DNA of 64,000 nt from Arion vulgaris (Eukaryota; Mollusca; Gastropoda; Stylommatophora; Arionidae). How positions within the stretch are numbered: position 1 is the stretch's first letter; each line of letters starts with the position of its first letter. The stretch is taken from positions 4,830,501-4,894,500 of the forward strand of contig CM036760.1 of the NCBI GenBank assembly GCA_020796225.1. The letters run 5' to 3'. The position numbers were made by a program, and so were the translations under genes. The notes under the pieces are model-generated. The model saw only the letters and a list, made by a program, of their open reading frames with translations. It was not told the origin of the DNA and searched no databases. Positions 20,013 through 29,789 of this stretch are shown piece by piece.

Positions 20013-20640
20013 TCTGCTTCTTCTTCTTCGAATGCTACATATCAACCACTTGTTAAGCTACTCTTTGTGATTTGAGTCTAAGAGCGTTTGTATGTTGTAC
20101 CATTTATGCTCCTGCAAGTAGGCCAGTACATCCGATTTCTGTGACGATTTTTATTTACTAGGGTAGCTTCCTAGGCCCCTATATACTGTCCTGGGCATGC
20201 GGGTGTTTAGCGGTAATGAGAGAGCGGACAGGCTTGCATCAACAGCATCGATTGTTGGGGAGTTGAAGATGGATAAGGGATATTCTTCGGTCTCTTCGCG
20301 ACTCTCTGTTGGATGAGGACACTAAAATCGATGTTGAATCGATCAAGCGATTTAAGCAGTTTGGAGTTACCCGTTGTTCAAGTCGAACTGGATGCCTGAG
20401 AGGCAGAGTGAGAGGTGTGTTTAATCAGCGAGCCACAGGAACCATCAGTATGCATACTCTTCGATATCTGTTGGGGAGACTGAGCACCTATGGGTCTGCC
20501 CGGAGTGCAATGACGTCAGTTTAGTAACCAATAACCAATAACCCTAGGCCCCTACCTCAGTCGTCTCTTACGACATGTCTTGTAGGTCGCAGTATTACTA
20601 TTATGTGCTCCCCTTGCGAGCCCCGACAAGACACGGGCGG
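20013..20640 (-). mobile_element. SINE-D split by an RNH2 LINE fragment
   Basis: The tail half (20013-20181) and head half (20543-20640) of one SINE-D copy surround the LINE piece at 20182-20542. CCTAGGCCCCTA is present on both sides (20170-20181 and 20543-20554), so the SINE was there first. Confidence 0.9.
20182..20542 (+). mobile_element. RNH2 LINE 3' end: RNase H C-terminus and tail
   Basis: Reads FSGNERADRLASTASIVGEL (the end of an RNase H domain with the conserved NE-x-AD), ELKMDKG, then after a frame change IDVESIKRFKQFGVTR and GRVRGVFNQRATGTISMHTL, and in the third frame SEHLWVCPECNDVSLVTNN. The 3' end is a short ATAACCA repeat. A 12-bp target duplication marks both limits. 5' truncated, several frameshifts. 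Confidence 0.9.
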
Positions 20641-20764
20641 GGCAATGCAGTGAATCAAATTAAAGCAAAACAATCGTGATATTGGAGAAATGGGCTTTTT
20701 GAGGGGTAATTTTGTTTGTAGCTTGTAAGACAAATAGCGATGCTTGCAGAGACAATAACAAACC

Positions 20765-20950
20765 TGGATGAGTATACTTAGGGCATTAATCGAAGTCAGA
20801 CGATACAGAGGAAGACAAGAGATTTTAGATAGCCTGACTTCATGGCACAGAAGAGCGTCATTATCTGAGATGATAGCAAATACCAGAGACAGATAGTTGT
20901 TGAGATCCGTGATCGCCTACGCCAGCCAGCATGGCACCTGATTATGATTA
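20765..20950 (+). mobile_element. RT-e LINE 3' fragment
   Basis: Decayed reading RRYRGRQEILDSLTSWHRRA, SEMIANTRDR and RDRLRQPAWHLI, the very end of RT-e elements (compare 30640-30955 and 43650-43812). Confidence 0.75.
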
Positions 20951-21090
20951 TAATGCTTAGGAATCCCTCCCACGTTGTTATTACACGTGACAGAGAAATT
21001 ATCAAGACAAATCAAGTGGCTGTAGAATCAGAGATTAATAATTATTAGTTTCTTGTCCCTTTCACTGCTCATTAAATAGCGCTTGTCATA

Positions 21091-21199
21091 ATTGATTGAT
21101 TGATTGATTAATTGATTGATTGAATGGTTGATTGATTGGTTTATTGGTTGATTGATTGGTTGATTAATTGATTAAATGATTAATTGGTTGATTGATTGG

Positions 21200-21281
<82 letters not shown>

Positions 21282-21342
21282 AATTGATTGATTGATTGAT
21301 AATTGATTAATTGATTAATTGATTGATTGATTGATTGATTGA
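21091..21342. repeat. (GATT)n microsatellite, about 250 bp
   Basis: Nearly pure GATT with GGTT, AATT and AATG variants concentrated at the left side. It is the reverse complement of the CAAT tail of SINE-C and joins directly to that SINE at 21343, so it is an expanded SINE tail. Confidence 0.95.
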
Positions 21343-21754
21343 TAGGACCATCATCATTGCATTTCAGTGAGTAACCATGTGTGATCCGATTTCTTTCTTA
21401 CACAGGAAGATCTCAGCTGCAGTGCATGAACTCCATAGCACCAGCGAGGGTCTCCGATATAATTTTGAAGATGGTGAAGATATTTTTGTAGGAATTTTAT
21501 TTTTAATCTCTTCTAATGAATTTTGCCCGGGCAGCGTCTTTCCAGCCTGCTTTTCTCGATTTTGTAATGCCAAGTGTTCTTTTGCGTGCTCAAATTACGT
21601 TTTATCGTCCGTCTCCAATAGGACTAGGAACTCGATCTCACCTACACTGAGATCATGGATCTCTGGAAAAATATCCAGATGGCTCCACGAGGGAGCTAAC
21701 CTGGTACCTTTGGCACGAGAGACGAGCACGTAACCTCTATGCCACAGAGAGCCC
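21343..21754 (-). mobile_element. SINE-C with expanded tail
   Basis: Minus-strand full-length copy: head near 21754 (CTCTGTGGCATAGAGGTTACG, CCAAAGGTACCAGGTTAGC), then CCAGAGATCCATGATCTC, CCTATTGGAGACGGACGATA and CACTGAAATGCAATGATG, followed by the repeat at 21091-21342. Open frames on either strand inside it are accidental. Confidence 0.92.
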
Positions 21755-22040
21755 GATTTTAAGGTATATGCAACAATAAATGAGGTAACTATCTCAACTG
21801 AGTCGCAATAGAAATCATGTCAGGCTATAATTAGATTCCAAATGGCTGAAATAATTAACTCTAAAGTATCTATAATTAACTCCAAATTATCTCTAATATA
21901 GGGCTGGGATAAAACTGAACGAACAGGGGGGTCAATTAGAAACATTTAGAATACAGTTTTACAAAAGAAATGAAAATAACTCAGATAAATAAGATTAGAT
22001 GAAGTATTTCTTTTTAATGACGTTTCAGCCATTGTTCCTT

Positions 22041-22056
22041 AGTCACGGTCGTAGTC

Positions 22057-22118
<62 letters not shown>

Positions 22119-22125
22119 CGTAGTT

Positions 22126-22156
<31 letters not shown>

Positions 22157-22161
22157 TGGTG
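22041..22161. repeat. (GTA)n microsatellite
   Basis: About 30 GTA/GTC/GTT triplets. It replaces the left end of the MITE-1 copy that follows. The poly-Ser and poly-Val frames here are microsatellite translations. Confidence 0.95.
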
Positions 22162-22325
22162 CCAGACACACATTTTCGGACAAATCATGGGTTTTGGAGT
22201 ATTTACTATTATTTGTCTATTCGAGGAAATTATTCTCCTTTCGATAATTGGTGGGCTGGGCCCACTGGCCTCAATGACGAGCCGCCCTGGAAATAATGAC
22301 TTAACAAGGCCACCACTAGCACAAG
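22162..22325 (+). mobile_element. MITE-1 right part plus LINE flank, duplicated segment
   Basis: From GCCAGACACACATTTTCGG to ATGACGAGCCGCCCTG it is the right part of MITE-1, and it continues with GAAATAATGAC and CAAGGCCACCACTAGCACAA, the same flank found at 23698-23735. Two independent insertions would not share a flank, so this is a copy of the segment at 23560-23735. Confidence 0.88.
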
Positions 22326-22406
22326 TGGTAGTGGTAGTAGTAGTCGTAGTAGTAGTAGTAGTTGTAATAGTAGTAATAGTAGTAGTAGTAGTAGTGGTGG
22401 TAGTGA

Positions 22407-22437
<31 letters not shown>

Positions 22438-22499
22438 CAGTGGTAGTGATGGTGGTAGTAGTAGTGGCAGTAGTAGTATTCGTAGTAGAGGCAGCTGTT

Positions 22500-22533
<34 letters not shown>

Positions 22534-22610
22534 TGATTGTGGTAGTAATAGGGTAGTGTAGTGTAGTAGTCGTAGTAGTTGAAGTAGTAGTAGAAGTAGT
22601 AGTAGGTCTC
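22326..22610. repeat. (GTA)n compound microsatellite
   Basis: GTA with GTG, GTC and GAT variants. A block of about 25 bp (GTGGTAGTGATGGTGGTAG) occurs twice. Continuation of the tract at 22041 on the other side of the MITE segment. Confidence 0.92.
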
Positions 22611-22790
22611 TTTCCCGATGGGTTATAAAATTGTGTCGTTGGATAAGTAGTCCCCAACTACGACGGTGATCACCTCTTCAAGTTTCTTTCCCACGTATAT
22701 TTTTGTCTTTCTCTTGACTACTTAGCTTCAACTATATCTACTAGTTTAGTATGCCTTTTTCAAGTGCTGGTGAACTATAGAGCTGTGCTA

Positions 22791-23131
22791 CTGAATATGT
22801 ACATCGATACTACGTTGGGAACAATAGCTGAATATATACTTCGATACTGCGTTGGGAACAATAGCTGAATATATACATCGATACTACGTTGGGAACAATA
22901 ACTGAATATATATACATCGATACTACGTTGGGAACAATAGCTGAATATATATACTTCGATACTACGTTGGGAACAATAGCTGAATATATACATCGATACT
23001 AGGTTGGAAACAATAACTGAATATATACTTCGATACTACGTTGGGAACAATAGCTGAATATATATACATCGATACTACGTTGGGAACAATAGCTGAATAT
23101 ATATACTTCGATACTACGTTGGGAACAATAG
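22791..23131. repeat. 37-39-bp tandem repeat, about nine units
   Basis: Unit CTGAATATATAC(A/T)TCGATAC then TACGTTGGGAACAATAG. Length varies by a TA step within the ATATAT run, and ACATCG and ACTTCG forms alternate, which suggests a two-unit higher-order repeat. Origin not clear. Confidence 0.93.
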
Positions 23132-23189
23132 ATAATTGAACAACATAGCTTAACATAGCATTAACAATACTAATCAAAAATCGGAACGT

Positions 23190-23385
23190 AGCCATCAACA
23201 ACAGCAAACGAGTCGTTGATTTTCTAGACACCACTTATGTGTTCACTAGTTTGTCATTTCTCTTTGAACGGTGAGGTATAATTGTACTTTTTGCAAAACT
23301 CCCACGGAAACGAATTTGCTTCCAAACTTTCCCACCGTGGAGTTTGAACCGGATACGCTTGGGTTGTGATCGAGCTCACAAGAAT
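23190..23385 (-). mobile_element. SINE-E copy
   Basis: Minus strand: tRNA-like head with GTGAGCTCGATCACAACCC and GTATCCGGTTCAAACTCC, then GGGAAAGTTTGGAAGC, CGAATTCGTTTCC-like sequence, ACCTCACCGTTCAAAGAG, and GTGGTGTCTAGAAAATCAAC to GTTGATGGCTACG. Other copies: 40128-40393 and 50849-51370. Confidence 0.85.
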
Positions 23386-23454
23386 ACTAATATAATAATA
23401 TAAGCATAACAATAACAATCTAATAATAATATAATAACAATACTAATACATCAA
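23386..23454. repeat. AATA-rich short tract
   Basis: Repeated TAATAATAATATAA and AACAATACTAATA motifs. Low-complexity sequence only. Confidence 0.7.
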
Positions 23455-23533
23455 GATATGCAGGAAAATCTTCCGCAATAACCAGTATAGACAGAGGTGG
23501 TCTGAAAATCAATCAGAAGAAAATAGAAATAAT

Positions 23534-23697
23534 CAGTGGCGGCTCGTGGTCAATTTTCTTGGTGGGGCCAGACACAAATTTTCTGAAAAATCATGGTTTT
23601 TGGAGTATTTACTATTATTTGTCTATTCCGGGAAATTATTCTCCTTTCGATAATTGGTGGGCCGGCCCCACTGGTCCTCAATGACGAGCCGCCCCTG
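23534..23697 (+). mobile_element. MITE-1 inserted in RT-f LINE
   Basis: 164 bp, ends CAGTGGCGGCTCGTGG and ATGACGAGCCGCCCCTG, with a perfect 8-bp target duplication GAAATAAT (23526-23533 and 23698-23705). This copy fixes the structure of the family: inverted ends, GGTGGGGCCAGACACAAATT near the left end, GGGCCGGCCCCACTGG near the right. Confidence 0.96.
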
Positions 23698-23907
23698 GAA
23701 ATAATGACTCTAAACAAGGCCACCACTAGCACAAGTCCAACTAAAATTCTTTAAAATACAACTGCTTTTGCACATCTTAGAAGGGTTATCAGACATGACG
23801 GAGAAAGCTTGGACTATCATTAAAAGCAGACTGAGAAAGGCATGAAGTGCATTCATGACCCGACAGTCGGTCTAAAACTCAGCCCAATACAGCATCAGAA
23901 CTAAGAT

Positions 23908-24117
23908 AATTTTTTTTTTTTCCGATCCAGAAACACTTGACCTTTTCAGCTCTTCGGCTCGGTGCCGTGGACATCGTAACCCTTCGGTTCGGTGCCACGA
24001 ACACCGTAAATCTGGAGAACCTGTGGCTTTTCTGCCAGCCCGCGGAATTGAACCCGCACTCAAAGGGAGCTTGTCACCCGTCGTCCAACGCGCTACGAAC
24101 ACGCTGGGCAGGCGGGC
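23908..24117 (-). mobile_element. SINE-B inserted in RT-f LINE
   Basis: Complete minus-strand copy, from the CCCGCCTGCCCAGCGTGTTC head to a T-tract (poly-A of the minus strand). Target duplication AACTAAGAT at 23899-23907 and 24118-24126. The target lies in the RTKTSIYN region of the LINE, known from the copy at 37300. Confidence 0.96.
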
Positions 24118-24515
24118 AACTAAGATTAATATATACCACAGCTGGATGCTATCAACTTTACTTTACGGAGATAGACAGAACAAGAAATGTCCAAACTTTT
24201 CAAATTTCATACAACTTGTCAGCGAAACATCTTACACGTATTCTAGCTAAATACTATCTTTAACCAAGAACGGTGTATACAGTGTCAGCATGAGAAAATG
24301 AGCACCGTTATCTAAAAGAGGCAATGGAGATGGATAGGACATGTGATACGCAAGGAGATTGCACTAAGATAGACACCAGAGGGTAAACGAAAACTTGGAA
24401 GAGAACAGTAGAAAATGAGATAGAAGAAACGATACAAAGGACGGCAAATAACAGAGACGAATGTCGTGCATGGTTTGCTAGCCTAATCACCAGGGGCGTC
24501 ACAGGTTAGAGAGAA

Positions 24516-25120
24516 ACAATATTATAATATACTCTTAGATTTACATGACTTGAATAATCTCCCTTCTGTATCAGGGTAACCTCCTGATAAGCTATTAATA
24601 TTTCTACACGTATTTACAACTCTATCAACACCATCCACAACTACGTACATAGACTACAAATAAAAGAAATGGCCGTCAAGTACATCGTACATCTATGTGA
24701 GAATCAAACCCGATTCTCAACTTTTATTTCTTTATATTTACTTAATTAAATATCTCATCTTGATTTCAAAATAATAGCACATACATCAAATTATCAAAAT
24801 AATAAAGAAAATCCTGAAAAGAAAAATCAACAATTCAAAACAACATACCAATGCACATAGCTGAAAAAATATCCCTACTAACTAATATTGATTGTTTTCC
24901 TAAGGAATATCTAATCTCTAAAATCCTATCTCTAAAAATGTTCACTGTTCACTGTTTACCTTGTTGCGATGTCCTTAGAAATAAATACTTGTTCAGTCAC
25001 AATGTTATACCGCTTCTAGCTAGAGTTGCTGTCCTAATAGTATACACGAAATGACTCTGCTACTGGTTAAAATAATGCATCCTGAAAAAAAAAATGGCTG
25101 ACATCTCTCTCTCTCTCTCT
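24516..25120. other. AT-rich stretch, no gene seen
   Basis: AT-rich with short A-runs and a (TC)n tract at 25105-25122. The 67-codon frame at 24851 has no recognisable motif and no sign of splice context that I can support. Confidence 0.45.
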
Positions 25121-25640
25121 TATACTGTGATAGCCTCTCCGTCGGGTCTGGCCTTATTCCTTTAGTTTAGCTCTACCGCCTAGTTTTCCAACTCTGACAA
25201 CTAGTCCTCCGGTTCTAAGGTAACCGGTTCACTAAATTCCGAACAGAAGCTCTCTCTGATTGCAACTCAGTTCAATTCTACTGTCCCTCTGTCTCTATCT
25301 GAATGCGTGTGAAGATGTTTCGATGAAGTGTCTAAAGTCGTCTGAAGTTCTGTGAAGTTGTCTAAAGTTGTCTCTTCACTCTTTCTGTCCGTAACTGTCT
25401 CAGACTCAGACTACCTACTCTCTGTCCCTCTGTATGAATGAGAATTGACTACCCTCACTGCCTGTTCCTGGGTACCTCTCTGTCCCTCTGTCTCTATCCG
25501 AATCGCCTATCTAAAGTTTCTGCCAACTGTCCCTCTGCCAAGTGTGTGTGAAGATGATGTGTGACCAACTGTCCCTCTGCCAAGTCTGTGTGAAGATGCT
25601 GTGTTCTGTCAACTGTCTCCGTGAAGTGTGTGTCCGAAGT
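25121..25640. repeat. Pyrimidine-rich imperfect repeats
   Basis: CTGTCCCTCTG followed by CCAAGT(G/C)TGTGTGAAGATG or TCTCTATC(T/C)GAAT recurs at 25281, 25422, 25476, 25524 and 25568, in blocks of unequal length. This looks like a decayed tandem family. No frame stays open across the blocks. Confidence 0.6.
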
Positions 25641-26095
25641 CTCTAATAATCTACAAAAAGCCTTCTATTTAACCACTGGCAATTTTCTTTGTATCCAAAT
25701 CAGTCATTGTCCTAGAATATTTCTCACGGTCAAATCTATTTTGTTGGCCTGGAAAACCCAGCTAATTTGACAATCGTGACCGGACAATCACCCAGACGTT
25801 CAAAAAAAGAATACTATTAACCTCTCTTAGCTGCATGAGAAAGAAAACAGGGCAAAGGTTCAAACCTCCAGTTAAAGAACAACCTACCTTGCTAATATAT
25901 CTCTGGTCTGTAATTATATGTTCCACAGCCCAGGTATATTGTTACCCCTTTTAATTGAAAAGGAGCAAGGGAAAACTGTCATATACCCTGCTACACTCCT
26001 ACTTTTCTCAAATCCTATTTTGTCTTACATCATCAGGATAAGAAGTATTCATAGAACGGGTTTTTGTGTGCATTTCATAGATAACATCTTTCAGT
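25641..26095. other. No feature recognised
   Basis: Mixed AT-rich sequence. One short frame at 25918-26106 lacks any family motif. Confidence 0.4.
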
Positions 26096-26410
26096 GCTTC
26101 TGTTAATTTTGTGACCATCCTTTTGCGTGGACAACCTTTAGCTTTGTATCATTTGTATCGGAGCAGCATTGCTCTTTGTGGCGTACTGCCTGGTGGTAAT
26201 CTGCTGATGTGGCAGAACTATTTAATTTGTTGTTTCTTGATGAAGTTCAGTATTGATATTGTGCACACTTTTTTCCTGATGTCTTCAATTTTACACCGGT
26301 CTCTTGTTGATACTCTTCTTCCTAGACACTATATCTCGTGTCGGGACTACATTTTTGTTATATCGTTCAATATCAGCTTCAAGAAGTGGTCCTGATAGCA
26401 TAATGTTAGG
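26096..26410 (-). mobile_element. RT-b LINE remnant, antisense
   Basis: On the minus strand this matches RT-b at 7380-7590: a stretch equal to LDVKPV then EQQIK, FGH and the RGRPRK region (26110-26150, GGTTGTCCACGCAAAAGGATG). The plus-strand 94-codon frame here is the mirror of the minus-strand frame at 7284-7592, as expected for antisense readings of the same element. Confidence 0.72.
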
Positions 26411-26495
26411 AGAAATATTGTGTTGTACAATTGCTCTTTAAATGTTCATGGTGATCTTCTTGCATTTCATAATGTGTGCCATTTTTTGTATGATA

Positions 26496-26842
26496 TCTCT
26501 CTCTCTCTCTCTCTCCCGCGACCACCGCCCAGACCGATGTACCAGATCTTCCCAGAACTTCTATTCATGCTGAAATATGATTCATGCAGCCTTTGCATTG
26601 GTGTATTTTACGTCACATCTTCAGCACCATTTGGAGCTCTGGTGCTTATCCTTGGCGATGTGTCCGGTTTCAGCCAACGTTTACTTGATTCGCTCTCCAT
26701 TCTGTAGCCATCTAGTGTTTTTACGGTGTGGGGTAGCCAGCCCCACACCCAACCTCCTTAATCGCCTCTTACAACATGCGTGGCTGGTAACAGTGGTTCT
26801 ATTCTTCACACCCCAATGTGGGCTCCGGTAACCTCTCGGTAG
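26496..26842 (-). mobile_element. SINE-A2, best-preserved copy
   Basis: Minus strand: GAGAGGTTACCGGAGCCCAC, GAATAGAACCACTGTTACC, GTAAGAGGCGATTAAGGAGG (the shared 5' module), then an A2-specific body with GGGGCTGGCTACCCCACACC, GGCTGAAACCGGACACATCG, CCAAATGGTGCTGAAGATG and GGGAAGATCTGGTACATCGG, closing with (GA)n at 26496-26516. Confidence 0.88.
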
Positions 26843-27371
26843 AGATCGTATGATTTGATTTGCTTTATTGCATCAATGTTGAATTTTAATATTTTTCCAT
26901 TTGCTGAAACCAAAAAATGCATCAAATTGAAGAAAAAACTAACGAAATCCAACATATGAATAATTTTATTGATAAACTAGAATTGAAAGTTGTGAAGTGT
27001 CGTAGGGGTTAATGCCAGTCGGGCACACAATTAAAGATGAAACAAATGCAATCTGTCCAACACCTGATTCCGAATAGAAATGTTAGCATCACGTGACGCA
27101 CTCACATCAGAACAACAGGAACTACTGGGAGAGACGAACTGCTGGGAAAATTGAAAGATGGCGTGCTGCAAATATATTAACTTGGCGACACATGCTATGC
27201 CGGCTGGCGTTGACGACAATTTTACTCCACAACTTCCTGTTCCTAGCGCTGTTTATCAGTTTATTTGTTGAATTTCTTCGTTGTCATCATGTTTTTGTTT
27301 TGTGTTTTTTACTTTATTGCCATCTGTCTCCCCTCCCTATCTCCATTAGTTTTTTGCCATCTTCTTTTATA
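26843..27371. other. No feature recognised
   Basis: No frame with a known motif. 27080-27370 holds overlapping short frames without family resemblance. I see no repeat shared with the rest of the window. Confidence 0.4.
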
Positions 27372-27384
27372 AAATCTTCCATTC

Positions 27385-27539
27385 TTCTTCTTTGAGTTCG
27401 TTCTTTACGACCAATTTTAATCACTCTTTGTGATATGTTTGATCTTTGCCAAGAACGTATATTCGTTGCACATTGGTTCGGTAGGCCCCTAAACGCATAG
27501 ACTTCTACATGTTTAGGACATGTGCATCCGATTTCAGCC
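27385..27539 (-). mobile_element. SINE-A, 5'-truncated insertion
   Basis: Minus-strand SINE-A lacking the whole 5' module: it starts at GGCTGAAATCGGATGCAC and ends in GAAGAAG. A perfect 13-bp target duplication AAATCTTCCATTC (27372-27384 and 27540-27552) shows that it inserted already truncated, as happens when target-primed reverse transcription stops early. Confidence 0.94.
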
Positions 27540-27599
27540 AAATCTTCCATTCAATATTACACATTGAAAAAATAATGCTTGAAATCAAACCTTCTGATT

Positions 27600-27900
27600 T
27601 GAGGAACCTCTATGAAGTAGAAGCTAGCTGCTCGTCTCTTGTTCCAAAGGTACACGGTTCGCTCCCTCGTGGAGCCATCAGGATAGTTTTTTTAGAGATC
27701 CTGATCTTAGTGTAGGGCAGGGGCGGCTCGTCATTAAGGGTCAGTGGGGCCTGGCCCCATCAATAATCGAAAGGGGGAAAGCTTCCCAGAATAGACAAGT
27801 AATAGTAAATACTCCAAAAACCATAATTTTTCCGAAAATTTGTGTCTGGCCCCACCAAGAAAATGACTATGAACCGCCACTGATGTAGGTGATATCGATC
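27600..27900 (+). mobile_element. SINE-C head, interrupted by MITE-1
   Basis: The tRNA-like head and first body part (CTGCTCGTCTCTTGTTCC, CACGGTTCGCTCCCTCGTGG, GAGATCCTGATCTTAGTGTAG) lead to a MITE-1 at 27718-27882, followed by GTAGGTGATATCGATCTCC, which continues the SINE. The remainder of the SINE is lost after about 27900. Confidence 0.85.
27718..27882 (-). mobile_element. MITE-1 inserted in SINE-C
   Basis: 165 bp with ends CAGGGGCGGCTCGTCA and TGAACCGCCACTG. Flanking 8-mers GTGTAGGG and ATGTAGGT agree at six of eight positions, and the position in SINE-C makes duplication of GTGTAGGT likely. Reverse orientation relative to 23534. Confidence 0.9.
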
Positions 27901-28097
27901 TCCTTGATTCAAGCCTCCCCTCACCCCTGTCCCCTCAATATATGTCTCAATAATTCTTCAAGTTCTCATTTTTCTTAAATTAAAGAGTGTTACCTCCACC
28001 ACTCTTTCCGTCCTCGTTTCTTATCTCTTACCTGATCATCTTGCTCTCCTTAATTGTCTATTTTCCATCTTCCCATTTCCTTGCCTGCCACTTTGTT

Positions 28098-28133
<36 letters not shown>

Positions 28134-28625
28134 TCATTTTTAGTCCCAATTTCTCACTCTACATTTTTTCTACACAACAGACAACGTGTCCGTCACCGTC
28201 CAAACAACAATATAAACTCACTTGGGAGAGATGCACACTGTCCATAAAGATGAGGGTGAAAAAAACCAGCTTCAGTTTCACAACAACCGCATTACAGACA
28301 GCTACATCAGCTCTCAACCAACTTTTTTCTATGACAGGTGTGGAAAGGTAAAACACACTAACAACATTCCTCCTGACTGGTCTAAAATGACCTCCATCAT
28401 TACTCCTCTTTACTCCCATCAGCAAAATCTTCCTCTTGGAACACTTCAAGAAACACTCTTTCTTAGAGACTTGTCGCAAAATAGCCGAACTAGTAATAAT
28501 TAACAACCTGCAACACTTCATTATTTGCACAAAGTTCAACTTGATATCATCGATAGCGTAGTTGAATTCGCTTCTCTTATCACATGGTTGGGGTTCAGTT
28601 CCACATTGGGATTGGAATTTTTCCA
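27901..28625. other. TC-rich stretch and an unassigned open frame
   Basis: Contains a (TC)n tract at 28101-28129. Downstream, frames overlap on both strands: 93 codons on the plus strand (28222-28503; starts MGEMHTVHKDEGEKNQ) and 155 codons on the minus strand (28159-28626). Neither has a domain, signal peptide or repeat that I recognise, and they cannot both be real. I cannot assign a function, and chance is the simplest explanation. Confidence 0.35.
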
Positions 28626-28819
28626 ACTAGGTCTCAATGTCCAACCAGCCTCAATTTAAAAATTAAAATGACAAAACTATTGTTACTGCCTGTAGCCGCT
28701 TTTTGTGCAGTGTAGGCAGGGGAGACATGTACCTGTGAAATTTAATATCAACATGGCTAGTGCAGTTGTCGCAAAAATGTTCAGATTATGAAATTTGTGT
28801 TCATGCCCCGACAAAAAAA

Positions 28820-29052
28820 CTCCTTAGCCTTACCGTGGATTGAACCCAGGTCTCTCGCATTGGAACCACGCTCTAATCTATTCGGCTAGACGCTTCACCC
28901 AGCCTCTATTGACTACCAAATATGGTTTGTATACATGTAAAGCACTAGGAAGTAAAAGCAGCGACCGGTGTTATGTTGACCACATCATCCATCGTGTGCC
29001 GATAGTCAATGAAAAATACAGACCGAACACGGTACTCCACAATATACGTCAT
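28820..29052 (-). mobile_element. SINE-H with tRNA-like head
   Basis: On the minus strand, GCGTCTAGCCGAATAGATTA (box A region) and CTGGGTTCAATCC (box B) are spaced as in a tRNA. They lie inside longer repeated sequence that includes CATCGTGTGCCGATAGTCAA and ACGGTACTCCACAATATACG, similar to 44140-44250, so this is a SINE and not a tRNA gene. Confidence 0.7.
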
Positions 29053-29789
29053 GTTTTGAAAAAATGTCTTTTTATTTTATTTTTTACTTATTTCCAAATT
29101 TTTTTGGGGTAATTTCTTACATCGTTATGTTTTCATTTTCTGAAAGTACCTGGCGATTTCTATATAGCGAAAAAATTATGGGTGCTTGTCCGAAGCAATC
29201 ACCAGGCGTGTGAAGATCATTGGTTGTATTTGTCTCCCAACAGAAAAAAACGTATGATCATACCAAGGGATCGAACACGAGATGTTTCCACCAGGAAACC
29301 CTCACCATCATTAACACATTCGAGCCGCTTACTCTCAGTTCCAACTTAAAATAATGAAGAAACTTTAGAGACGAACAAGCAACAACAAAACAAAAGTCTG
29401 AGGGTGTGCATTTTTCTAATAATAACATATGGATGTGAATTATTGAAAATAAATAATAACAGACATTAAAGAACAAAATCGATTTTTTTTCAAAGCTTTT
29501 CAATGTTAGTTCTTAGACCGTCATGAGCAGAGAAGAAGTAAAAATATATATACATCTTATATGTCATGAACATTGAAAAGTATTGACATAAACAATATCA
29601 TCTCTCAGAAACTGAAATAGTTTGGTCATATTAAAAGTCACATTAGTTTCTAAATAGCAATACTGGAAGCAGATCGACAACCAATACGACGGTAGCAACA
29701 GGATATTGAAGAAACTTTGAAGACGACAATAGAGGGGAGGGGGAGGAATGGCTGAATAGTTTGTCAGGTTAGCTGTAATGAGACAAATA
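29053..29789. other. AT-rich stretch, no gene seen
   Basis: At 29265-29330 the order GATCGAACACGAGATGTTTCC then TCGAGCCGCTTACTCTCAG has a box-B-like GGGATCGAACACGAG motif on the minus strand reading and might be a decayed tRNA-type SINE head. I see no frame worth reporting in the rest. Confidence 0.35.

Larger units (their letters stand above)
23455..24515 (+). mobile_element. RT-f LINE 3' part with two nested insertions
   Basis: Follows the near full-length copy at 34508-37773 from its GLKINQKKIEI region, through AHLRRVIRHDGE, SRLRKA, FMTRQSV, SAQYSIRTK, the LLYG box (decayed to LLYGDR), to the CRAWFASLITRGVTG end and GAGAGAAACA tail at 24512. MITE-1 (23534-23697) and SINE-B (23908-24117) are inserted in it, each with its own target duplication. 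5' truncated and out of frame in many places. Confidence 0.88.

Noticed and set aside
22001..22561. Serine-, valine- and glycine-rich proteins
   Set aside because: Translations of the GTA microsatellite in different frames.
26111..26395. 94-codon frame resembling the minus-strand frame at 7284-7592
   Set aside because: The resemblance arises because both are antisense to the same RT-b LINE segment.
28855..28900. tRNA gene on the minus strand
   Set aside because: tRNA-like head of SINE-H; it is followed by dispersed repeat sequence and I could not fold a clean cloverleaf by eye.
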